Program-made: the position numbers and the translations under genes
Assembly (NCBI GenBank): GCA_030744635.1
Contig: JASLQE010000049.1
Location: 1-8,433 of the forward strand
Source of the DNA: Dehalococcoidia bacterium
GTDB taxonomy: Bacteria > Chloroflexota > Dehalococcoidia > JACVQG01 > JAHKAY01
Length of the DNA: 8,433 bases
Direction: 5' to 3'
In this document: piece after piece, positions 1-6,019 of the stretch
How the letters are laid out: each line of letters starts with the position of its first letter
Numbering within the stretch: position 1 is the stretch's first letter
The notes under the pieces: model-generated
What the model was told of the DNA's origin: nothing
The model's input: the letters and a program-made list of their open reading frames with translations, nothing else
Database searches by the model: none

Positions 1-142
1 CTGAGGACTCTCATTTCATCCGGACCTATTTCAGGGGGGCAGGTAACCACCCAACCACACCCATAATCAGGTCATCCATGCCAATAGTAGCCACAATTTC
101 ATACTCCGCGTAGCGCGACAAACCCCTCTCTTCCAGGCTGCG
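1..142 (-). CDS. Possible partial ORF at left edge, unidentified
   Basis: On the minus strand a frame stays open from just after a TAG (143-145) to the window edge, about 47 codons. Its translation looks protein-like, with stretches such as ERGLSRYAEYEIVATIG followed by MDDLIMGVVGWLPAPP. Possible starts are TTG at 121-119 (a purine-rich GAGAGGGG lies directly upstream, too close for an ideal ribosome site) or ATG at 79-77. I do not recognise the family. It could be the 5' end of a gene lying to the left in the same direction as the two genes upstream of it, or the remnant of a broken gene, since the frame is cut by a stop just before the protein-like part. Third-position GC is lower than in the neighbours. 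Low confidence. Confidence 0.27.
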
Positions 143-249
143 CTACCCGAAATGAGGAACAACCTACACCCTTAGCCTCCTATCTCGGTATAGTAAAGCT
201 GTCCCCTTAGTGGCATCCAACCTACTATATGGACTGGCACAACCAGGCA

Positions 250-1290
250 TTAGCTAAAGAACGGCCTCATCTCAGCGCAGGCCTCTTCGGGGCTGCGCAG
301 GGTGCCCGGCTGGTCATGGAGCAGTTCCAAGAAAGAGACATCGCTGATACCCATGGGGGGAAACAGGGTGCGGGGGACGACCCGGGCATGACACCAGAAG
401 CCGCCCTCCGGTTGATACCCGATGTATATGCTCATGTTGAAGCTGCACATATTCCTGTCATCCAAATAGCGAAAGAGGTTGTTGAGCCCGGTACTCAAGT
501 CTTTCAGTACTTCCATAGTGAGGTCATGGACGGTCTCCACGCCCTCAAACACCGCCATCACATCCAGCATCCTGCCCCTGGGGGCAAAGGGCAGCAGCCA
601 GCATACCCTCCCTGAAGTGCCCAGGTAGCGCTCGCCCCGCTCCTTCTCCATTGCCACCAGGTCACTCCAGTAGCTGGTACCGTTCTCCTTCAAGTACTCC
701 CTGGAGGCCCGCAGGAGCTCCCGGTGCCGGTTGGAAGGCCCATAGCTGGCCAGTACCTGCAGGTGCGGGTGAATGATGCTGCCCCCGGAGGGCGGCAGGT
801 GGTTCCAGCTTATGTTGGCGAAGCGTACGGCAGGGTCATACTCCCCCACCCGGGTGAGGTAGCCGACGGAGGCGGCCAGGCCATCGGCCAGCAGCCCCGG
901 GGGCAAATCGGGAAGCTCATAGAAATGCTGGCGGGAAAACAGGCCAATAGCGCAGTGGGGGGCATAGGGCATCATGTTGGGGAACACCCGGGCCTCCCCC
1001 CGTTCAATGCGGCCCTCTTTGATGAAGCGCTCCGGGAACCGAGGCGTCATCTGGTCTATGCTTTCGGGGCAGAACGGGCAGCCCAGCTTCAGGCTCTTCT
1101 CCACCACCGATGAAAGGTCGGCCTTGGACAGCCCGGGCAGGTAGGAGCGGAATTGAGACCCATAGATGTTGGTGACCTCGCCGGTGAGGGGGTCAAAGCG
1201 GGCCTCCAGCGATATGGGACTCTCGGCGAAGTCCTGTCTCGGGTCCAGATAAGTAAACTCGTAATTGGTCTTCTTGAACTCTACGGGCAC
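250..1290 (-). CDS. Galactose-1-phosphate uridylyltransferase-like protein (GalT/HIT superfamily)
   Basis: The 346-residue product looks like a complete GalT-type nucleotidyltransferase; such enzymes move a nucleotide monophosphate between a sugar phosphate and a UDP-sugar through a uridylylated histidine. Visible signatures are RFDPLTGE (31-38), CPFC (71-74), FSRQH (118-122), and SGGSIIHPHLQ (168-178). By analogy with E. coli GalT, Cys71, Cys74, His122 and His174 would bind zinc, and His176 in the HPHLQ motif would be the nucleophile. Length matches the family. No signal peptide or membrane segment is seen, so it should be cytoplasmic. The start is GTG, supported by GAGGAG 8 nt upstream (1299-1304). 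It lies 97 nt after the FMN protein gene and is probably cotranscribed with it. No galactokinase, epimerase or other Leloir gene is nearby, so the sugar is unknown; a related role such as ADP-sugar or other nucleotide phosphorylase is possible. Confidence 0.88.
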   Translation of the reverse strand: MPVEFKKTNYEFTYLDPRQDFAESPISLEARFDPLTGEVTNIYGSQFRSYLPGLSKADLSSVVEKSLKLGCPFCPESIDQMTPRFPERFIKEGRIERGEARVFPNMMPYAPHCAIGLFSRQHFYELPDLPPGLLADGLAASVGYLTRVGEYDPAVRFANISWNHLPPSGGSIIHPHLQVLASYGPSNRHRELLRASREYLKENGTSYWSDLVAMEKERGERYLGTSGRVCWLLPFAPRGRMLDVMAVFEGVETVHDLTMEVLKDLSTGLNNLFRYLDDRNMCSFNMSIYIGYQPEGGFWCHARVVPRTLFPPMGISDVSFLELLHDQPGTLRSPEEACAEMRPFFS

Positions 1291-1298
1291 AGTTATTT

Positions 1299-1304
1299 CT
1301 CCTC
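1299..1304 (-). promoter_or_regulatory. Ribosome binding site fixing the GTG start of the GalT-like gene
   Basis: On the minus strand GAGGAG lies 8 nt before the GTG at 1290-1288. It decides this start over later ATG codons, because the conserved N-terminal part begins soon after. Confidence 0.65.
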
Positions 1305-1387
1305 AGACAAAGCTAAATATCCGGCAAACACCTCCGCGGCCCCCACCCGTTAGTGGAGCCACAGTTACGCATGGGCAGCCCCAGGCT

Positions 1388-2356
1388 TTACTGGTTCAGG
1401 AACTTCCAACCGGCCAGGATATCCCGGGCGCCGCCGATTATGCCATCCACGAACTCCTTGACCGTGGGTATCTGGTCAATATAGGTCACGGCGAAGGACA
1501 TCAGGCTGCTTATGCGGTCGTAGTCCTCGTTCCACATCTCCGGGGCCAGCATCCAGTCATCGTGCTTCAGCATCACCCGTTCCAGGGCAGTCAGCCACTT
1601 TTCCAGGGGCATCTCGTCTCGCTTGCTCATGACGGCTTCGAAGTCCTTGGGGTTGGGTGGTGCCAGCACCGTATTCCGCAGGTAAGGGTTATCCGGGTCC
1701 GTCTCCACCATCCTCTGCTTGAAGCGCTCGGAGATGGGGCACTCCTGGGTGGCCATGAAGGCCGTGCCCATCATCACCCCCTCGGCACCCAATCCAAGGG
1801 CACCCAGGAAGGTGCGGGCGTCCCCTATGCCACCCGCCGCTATTACAGGGACCTTTAGCTGTCTGGCCGCCCAGGCGATGGTGGTCATAGTGGGAAGCTG
1901 GGCGGCATTCTTGAAGCCGATGCCCTCCAACCCCACCAGGATTAGAGCGTCCGCCCCCTGCTGCTCCGCGTGCAGGGCATGCTTGATGGTAGCGGTCTTA
2001 TGCACCCACTTCCGCCCGGCGTCCTTGACCCGCTTGCCTATGACATCCGCATTGAACACGGCCGTCTCTATCACCTCCACACCCTCCTCCAGGCACACCT
2101 CCAGCATCTCGTCTATATAGGGGCACATGCCGACTGTGATATTCACGCTGAAAGGTTTGCCCGTGGCATCCCGGCACCGGCGGATGTCATCCCGCAGCTT
2201 ATCGGGGGTCAGAGAGACTGCGGCAGTCAGGCACCCGTGAGCACCCGCATTGCTGACGGCGGCGGCGAACTTCCAGTTCCCTATACGGCTCAACGCACCC
2301 TGAATAATGGGGTACTCGCAGTCTAGCAGCTCGGTTATCCTCGTTTCCCATCGCAT
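1388..2356 (-). CDS. Nitronate monooxygenase-like FMN-dependent TIM-barrel protein, atypical active site
   Basis: The 322-residue product has the NMO/2-nitropropane dioxygenase fold: an opening strand YPIIQGALSRIG (15-26), VSNAGAHG (34-41), the phosphate-binding VIAAGGIGDAR (171-181) and the FMN-binding GAEGVMMGTAF (190-200). Members oxidise nitronates or act as FabK-type enoyl reductases using FMN. The usual GGH motif holding the catalytic histidine is replaced by GLEGIGFKN (142-150), with Phe148 where His is expected. True nitronate oxidation is therefore doubtful, and a different flavin reaction is likely. The start is ATG with AAGGAGG 8 nt upstream. A clear promoter precedes it. It is the first gene of a likely two-gene unit with the GalT-like gene and is divergent from the FAD flavoprotein gene. 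No signal peptide; probably cytoplasmic. The family call is firm, the substrate unknown. Confidence 0.88.
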   Translation of the reverse strand: MRWETRITELLDCEYPIIQGALSRIGNWKFAAAVSNAGAHGCLTAAVSLTPDKLRDDIRRCRDATGKPFSVNITVGMCPYIDEMLEVCLEEGVEVIETAVFNADVIGKRVKDAGRKWVHKTATIKHALHAEQQGADALILVGLEGIGFKNAAQLPTMTTIAWAARQLKVPVIAAGGIGDARTFLGALGLGAEGVMMGTAFMATQECPISERFKQRMVETDPDNPYLRNTVLAPPNPKDFEAVMSKRDEMPLEKWLTALERVMLKHDDWMLAPEMWNEDYDRISSLMSFAVTYIDQIPTVKEFVDGIIGGARDILAGWKFLNQ

Positions 2357-2364
2357 TTCCGTTT

Positions 2365-2371
2365 CCTCCTT
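2365..2371 (-). promoter_or_regulatory. Strong ribosome binding site of the NMO-like gene
   Basis: AAGGAGG on the minus strand, 8 nt before the ATG at 2356-2354, is a near-perfect anti-16S match and fixes the start. Confidence 0.75.
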
Positions 2372-2422
2372 GTTCCATCCAGCAGCCGGGGGGTGGGGGG
2401 AGATGATGACACCTTCGCCCCA

Positions 2423-2451
2423 ATTCTAAGCTGACAGCGGCCAGCTTTCAA
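2423..2451 (-). promoter_or_regulatory. Sigma70-type promoter for the NMO-like/GalT-like unit
   Basis: On the minus strand TTGAAA (2451-2446) is followed after exactly 17 nt by TAGAAT (2428-2423); each hexamer matches the consensus at five of six positions. Transcription would begin near 2416, giving a leader of about 60 nt that contains a C6-A-C6 run and then the ribosome site. This is the clearest promoter in the window. Confidence 0.65.
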
Positions 2452-2495
2452 GAACTGGACAATGCCTGGAGCATCTTCTGCCTCTGGTGCTGTTG

Positions 2496-2504
2496 TGCTA
2501 AACT
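2496..2504 (+). promoter_or_regulatory. Possible extended -10 promoter for the FAD flavoprotein gene
   Basis: TGCTAAACT has the TGn extension plus a -10-like TAAACT, 23 nt before the ATG at 2528. No good -35 lies 17 nt upstream. The same nine bases occur in front of the DUF502 gene (5981-5989). Confidence 0.35.
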
Positions 2505-2515
2505 TATCCCCACGA

Positions 2516-2522
2516 GGGAGGT
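2516..2522 (+). promoter_or_regulatory. Ribosome binding site deciding the start of the FAD flavoprotein
   Basis: GGGAGGT lies 5 nt before the ATG at 2528. The alternative ATG at 2462 has no comparable site and would add 22 residues that do not resemble the family's N terminus. Confidence 0.7.
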
Positions 2523-2527
2523 GGCAC

Positions 2528-4033
2528 ATGCTCATCAAAGATACCAACTGGCAGCGGGAGGTAGATGTGGTGGTGGTGGGTTTCGGTGGCGCCGGTGCCC
2601 CCGCGGCCATCACGGCCCACGACCAGGGCGCTAAAGTGCTGATAGTGGAAAAGCAGCCCCAGTGCAGCCACCACAACAATACGGATATGTCCGGCGGTGG
2701 CTTTATCAATGTCAATGACCCCGAGAAAGCCGTGCGCTATATAGAGTCCTTCTACAAGGTCGATGATGACCTCTACTGGACCGACCCCGAGGTAATCCGG
2801 GTGTGGGCGGAGTACGTCTCCCACAACCGGGAGTGGATAGAGTCACTGGGGGGCAAGGTGCGCTTCTTCCACTCCGGAGGGGAGCAGCCCGGCCCCGGCT
2901 CCGAGTGCATAGACATGTATTTCTACCGGGGGTGGGGCTGGGGGCTGATGAAGTTCTTAAAGCAGCAGGTGGCCGACCGGAACATCCCGGTGATGTACGA
3001 CACCCCAGCCAAAAAACTGCTCACCAACGATAACGGTGAGGTGCTTGGGGTCCGGGTAGCGCAGGGTGACGAGGGTGGAGGGCAGACGGTGGACATCCGC
3101 GCCCGAAGGGCAGTCATCATGACCCTGGGAGGCTTCGAGTTCGATGAGGAGATGAAGCTCAACTACCTGAAGGTCTACCCCACGCACTTCTACGGCACCC
3201 CCGCCAACAGCGGCGACGGCCACCGCATGGTGATGGAACTGGGTGCTGACCTCTGGCACATGAACTCCTGCTCCGCCCGCCTGGTGGGCAAGTTCCCGGA
3301 CTTCCCCATATCCTTCACCATGGACTTAGGCGGCAAGAACTGGCTACTCCGCCAGATAAGCGGTAAAGAGACAGAGGATGTCTGCGGCTATATCATGGTG
3401 GACCGGGACGCCAAACGGTTCACCAGTGAGAACTTCAAAATGCACACTCTCTACTATGAGCTTACGGTCTATGACAGCCACCGCCGCCTCCACCCCCGCG
3501 TGCCCTCCTTCTGGATTTTCGACCATAAGCGCATAGACTCCGGCCCCTTACCCATCCTTATGGCCGGCCCCTCGGGCCCGGTGCGCCTCTATACGTGGAG
3601 CAACGATAACAGCACCGAGATTGCTAAAGGGTGGATAGTAAAGGCCGATACGGTAGCCGAGCTGGCCCGCAAGCTGGAGCTGGACCCTGATACCCTGGAG
3701 CAGACGGTCACTAGCTACAACGGCTACTGCCAGCAGGGCCATGACCCGGAGTTCGACCGCAAGCCTTCGGACCTGGTACCCATCAGCAACCCTCCCTACT
3801 ATGCGGTGAAGATGTGGCCCGGCGGCCCCAACACCCAGGGCGGCCCCAAGCGTAACCACCGCGCCCAGATTCTCAATGTGGATGGGGACCCCATCGCCCG
3901 CCTGTACGCCGCCGGGGAGTTCGGCTCGGTGTACGGTATGCTCTATCCCTCCGGGGGGGGCAACATCGCTGAGTGCATCGCCTTCGGCCGCATCGCCGGG
4001 GAGCACGCCGCCCGGGAGGAGCCGGGGCGCTGA
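2528..4033 (+). CDS. FAD-binding_2 family flavoprotein oxidoreductase (fumarate reductase/ketosteroid dehydrogenase-like)
   Basis: The product is 501 residues from ATG 2528. The Rossmann FAD motif VVVVGFGGAGAP (14-25) ends its strand-helix-strand at Glu41. Further family marks are TLGGFEFDEEM (199-209), NSGDGHRM (227-234), RFTSE (297-301), NTQGGPKRN (435-443), YAAGE (460-464) and GGGNIAECIAFGRIAG (476-491), the C-terminal FAD-contact region. Members reduce or dehydrogenate C-C bonds next to a carbonyl. No signal peptide, haem motif or membrane segment is seen, so it is probably a soluble cytoplasmic enzyme needing a separate electron partner. An in-frame ATG exists at 2462, but 2528 is preferred because GGGAGGT lies 5 nt before it and the FAD motif follows at the normal distance. 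It is divergent from the NMO-like gene. Fumarate-binding residues are not conserved, so the substrate is unknown; an enoate or steroid-like compound is possible. Confidence 0.92.
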   Translation: MLIKDTNWQREVDVVVVGFGGAGAPAAITAHDQGAKVLIVEKQPQCSHHNNTDMSGGGFINVNDPEKAVRYIESFYKVDDDLYWTDPEVIRVWAEYVSHNREWIESLGGKVRFFHSGGEQPGPGSECIDMYFYRGWGWGLMKFLKQQVADRNIPVMYDTPAKKLLTNDNGEVLGVRVAQGDEGGGQTVDIRARRAVIMTLGGFEFDEEMKLNYLKVYPTHFYGTPANSGDGHRMVMELGADLWHMNSCSARLVGKFPDFPISFTMDLGGKNWLLRQISGKETEDVCGYIMVDRDAKRFTSENFKMHTLYYELTVYDSHRRLHPRVPSFWIFDHKRIDSGPLPILMAGPSGPVRLYTWSNDNSTEIAKGWIVKADTVAELARKLELDPDTLEQTVTSYNGYCQQGHDPEFDRKPSDLVPISNPPYYAVKMWPGGPNTQGGPKRNHRAQILNVDGDPIARLYAAGEFGSVYGMLYPSGGGNIAECIAFGRIAGEHAAREEPGR

Positions 4034-4175
4034 ATGAAGGGGCCGCTGAGGAGGGGTTTTCATTCTCATCCACACACCCAATCAAGGGAAAACTTGGGAG
4101 CCTTTCTTGCACAGCTAGCTACGCCCCCCGGGTTTTTGTCCTAGTGGGGTGGACACAGAACGGTTGACTACCTGA

Positions 4176-5186
4176 ATGCGTACCGCGGACTTTGACTACG
4201 AGCTGCCCCCGGGGCTTATTGCCCAGTCCCCCACCCAACCCCGTGACAGCTCCCGTCTGATGGTGCTCCACCGGCAAACCGGCACCATAGAGCACCGCCG
4301 CTTCGGGGACATCGGGGACTACCTGCGGCCCGGCGATGTGTTAGTGCTCAACGATACTAGGGTCATCCCCGCCCGGCTTCTGGGCAACAAGGAGACCGGC
4401 GGCCAGGTGGAGGTGCTGCTGCTGCACCGGGAGCAGGCGGGGTGGAGGGCGCTGGTGCGCCCCGGCAAACGGCTGGAGGTCGGCACCCGCCTCACCCTGG
4501 GGGAGGGCGACCATACCGTCTCCGCCGTGGTGGTGGAGCGGGGGGAGGACGGCAGCCGCCTGCTGACCTTCGATGATGAGGCCCACCTGCCCAAAGCGGG
4601 TGAGGTACCCCTGCCCCCCTACATCCACACCCCCCTGGAGGACCCAGAGCGCTACCAGACCGTATACGCCCGGCAACCGGGCAGCGCCGCCGCCCCCACC
4701 GCCGGGCTCCACTTCACCCCAGAGTTGCTCGAGGCACTACAGGAACAAGGGGTGGGCGTAGTTTATGTCACCTTGAACATCGGGCTGGACACCTTCCAGC
4801 CGGTGCGGGAGTCGGACCCCACCCACCACACCATACACCGGGAGTATGTCCAGCTCAGCCCGGAGGCCGTCGGCGGCCTCAACAGGGCCAGGCAGGCCCA
4901 CGGCCGCATTGTAGCCGTGGGCACCACCGGCGTGCGGGTATTGGAGCAGGGTTGCCGCGAAGGTGTGTTTGAGTCTTTCCACGGCTGGTGCGGCCTGTAT
5001 ATACTGCCGGGGCACCGCTTCCGGGGAGTGGATGTGCTGCTAACCAACTTCCACCTGCCCCGCTCCACCACCCTCCTGCTGACGGCGGCCTTCGCCGGCC
5101 GCGAGCGGCTACTCTCCGCCTATCAGGAGGCAATCGAGCAGGGCTACCGTTTCTACTCCTTCGGGGACGGGTTGCTGGCGCTGTAG
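4176..5186 (+). CDS. queA: S-adenosylmethionine:tRNA ribosyltransferase-isomerase (QueA)
   Basis: QueA transfers and isomerises the ribosyl part of AdoMet onto preQ1 in the anticodon wobble position of tRNA, giving epoxyqueuosine. The 336-residue product is nearly full family length and carries the expected segments in order: FDYELPPGLIAQ (5-16), VLNDTRVIPARL (53-64), a GGQVEVLLL stretch, LPPYI, PGSAAAPTAGLHFT, VTLNIGLDTFQPV, VAVGTTGVRVLEQ, LLTNFHLPRSTTLLL and a closing GYRFYSFGDGLLAL. A TGA (4173-4175) directly before the ATG rules out an earlier in-frame start. There is no clear Shine-Dalgarno sequence before the ATG. It lies 142 nt after the flavoprotein gene. No tgt, queG or other queuosine gene is in the window. 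Identification is secure. Confidence 0.98.
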   Translation: MRTADFDYELPPGLIAQSPTQPRDSSRLMVLHRQTGTIEHRRFGDIGDYLRPGDVLVLNDTRVIPARLLGNKETGGQVEVLLLHREQAGWRALVRPGKRLEVGTRLTLGEGDHTVSAVVVERGEDGSRLLTFDDEAHLPKAGEVPLPPYIHTPLEDPERYQTVYARQPGSAAAPTAGLHFTPELLEALQEQGVGVVYVTLNIGLDTFQPVRESDPTHHTIHREYVQLSPEAVGGLNRARQAHGRIVAVGTTGVRVLEQGCREGVFESFHGWCGLYILPGHRFRGVDVLLTNFHLPRSTTLLLTAAFAGRERLLSAYQEAIEQGYRFYSFGDGLLAL

Positions 5187-5190
5187 CAAG
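5184..5190 (+). repeat. Left copy of direct repeat TAGCAAG
   Basis: TAGCAAG begins at the queA stop codon. An identical copy begins at the stop codon of the following low-GC gene (5940-5946), so the two copies bracket that gene. Three of the seven bases are the TAG stops themselves, so chance is a real alternative. Confidence 0.35.
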
Positions 5191-5210
5191 CTACCAGAAG
5201 TCAGGATAGG

Positions 5211-5942
5211 TTGAAGAACCAATACTTTGGAGATAAGAGAGACTACTTCAAGTACGATTTAATGATCTCGTTTGCGGAAGCTCTTTCGGGCATAGAACGA
5301 TTCACATTCATCCCAATGTTAACGCCAAATGATGGTTCGTGCGATGGCCAGCAAACGGCCTATCCACAAGGTGTTGGTGATGCCGCTCTGTATAAGTTCC
5401 TCCGGCAGTGCGCAACCCAAGAGCGTCGAAGTATAATCCATCTGCGTGATTTCCTTATTGGGCAATTTCGCTTTGAGTATTGCCACTACCACGATGAAAG
5501 CTACTTCCGTCATGCCGAACGCGGCGCGTATTTTCAGAATGTACCGAACGAGTACCTGCAAAAGGCAGTCACACTAGTCTACCCAGATAACGGCCTAGAG
5601 GTCAGATCGATGAGACCCCGCACTGGGCACAAGTATATCCGATATGACGAAGTCAACAAAATATTCCTGCGGATGAGTCGGACATCTATCTTAGTAATCT
5701 TTCAGTATTTCCCTCTTGTACAACGCCAGCCTTATTTGAGGAGGCGCTTCCAGGAACTACACTCCGTTATTCAATGTCCATTCCCCATGGCAATAAGTGA
5801 CAATGAGGTAACCTTGATCATACTTGCAAAGTCCAACGAAAGCCGTACAAGGGTTTTACAACTGATGAACGACTACACGTCAAAAAACGAGAGGCTTTGG
5901 GTGTTTGATGGTTTTGTCGATCCCATAGTTAGCCCCATTTAG
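5211..5942 (+). CDS. Uncharacterised protein with N-terminal NQYFGD and PDNGLE motif; likely acquired gene
   Basis: I cannot give this 243-residue protein a firm function. It opens with KNQYFGDKRDYFKYDLM (2-18), a start I associate with a scattered family of bacterial hypothetical proteins. It continues with FIPMLTPNDGSCDGQ (33-47), YFRHAERGAYF (98-108), LVYPDNGLEVRS (122-133), KYIRYDEV (141-148) and a hydrophobic strand before QYFPL (165-169). The Asp-Asn-Gly-Leu-Glu segment at a strand end followed by a Lys-Tyr-x-x-x-Asp-Glu stretch suggests an alpha/beta enzyme, possibly methyltransferase-like or related to TcmP-type partner proteins; this is a guess. The start is TTG with a weak AGGA 4 nt upstream. 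No membrane segment. GC is about 45% by eye, against well over 60% in queA, with many A/T-ending codons. This, and the flanking 7-bp repeat, suggests transfer. Confidence 0.8.
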   Translation: MKNQYFGDKRDYFKYDLMISFAEALSGIERFTFIPMLTPNDGSCDGQQTAYPQGVGDAALYKFLRQCATQERRSIIHLRDFLIGQFRFEYCHYHDESYFRHAERGAYFQNVPNEYLQKAVTLVYPDNGLEVRSMRPRTGHKYIRYDEVNKIFLRMSRTSILVIFQYFPLVQRQPYLRRRFQELHSVIQCPFPMAISDNEVTLIILAKSNESRTRVLQLMNDYTSKNERLWVFDGFVDPIVSPI

Positions 5943-5946
5943 CAAG
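5940..5946 (+). repeat. Right copy of direct repeat TAGCAAG
   Basis: Identical to 5184-5190 and overlapping the stop codon of the low-GC gene; together the two copies mark the probable limits of an inserted segment of about 756 bp. Confidence 0.35.
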
Positions 5947-5980
5947 ATTTCGTGTCATAGCCGCAGCATCACTTGCACTA

Positions 5981-5989
5981 TGCTAAACT
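5981..5989 (+). promoter_or_regulatory. Possible extended -10 promoter for the DUF502/rhodanese unit
   Basis: TGCTAAACT repeats exactly the nonamer found before the FAD flavoprotein gene. It lies 30 nt before the GTG start at 6020, with the ribosome site AAGGAG between them. A TTGCAC at 5973-5978 is too close to serve as its -35. Confidence 0.35.
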
Positions 5990-6008
5990 GATAGCGGATT
6001 TGGCGAAA

Positions 6009-6014
6009 AAGGAG
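6009..6014 (+). promoter_or_regulatory. Ribosome binding site for the GTG start of the DUF502 gene
   Basis: AAGGAG lies 5 nt before GTG 6020, supporting this non-ATG start. Confidence 0.65.
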
Positions 6015-6019
6015 TCTCT

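Noticed and set aside
110..146. Inverted repeat GTAGCGC (110-116) and GCGCTAC (140-146)
   Set aside because: The 7-bp arms are separated by 23 nt, lack a T run, and overlap a possible coding frame; too weak to call a terminator or binding site.
1..249. tRNA or small RNA gene in the left-end gap
   Set aside because: No cloverleaf arms or conserved T-loop bases could be found on either strand.
1265..1858. Plus-strand frame crossing the gap between the GalT-like and NMO-like genes
   Set aside because: It lies antisense to most of the NMO-like gene, has no ribosome site and no recognisable motif.
2462..2527. In-frame N-terminal extension of the flavoprotein from ATG 2462
   Set aside because: No ribosome site there, while GGGAGGT sits 5 nt before ATG 2528 and the FAD motif is at the normal distance from the latter.
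4121..4140. C-rich then T-rich stretch after the flavoprotein gene as an intrinsic terminator
   Set aside because: CCCGGG followed by five T has no stem with a proper loop.
5183..5194. Dyad GTAGCAAGCTAC at the end of queA as terminator
   Set aside because: The stem is only 4 bp with a usable loop and no T tract follows.
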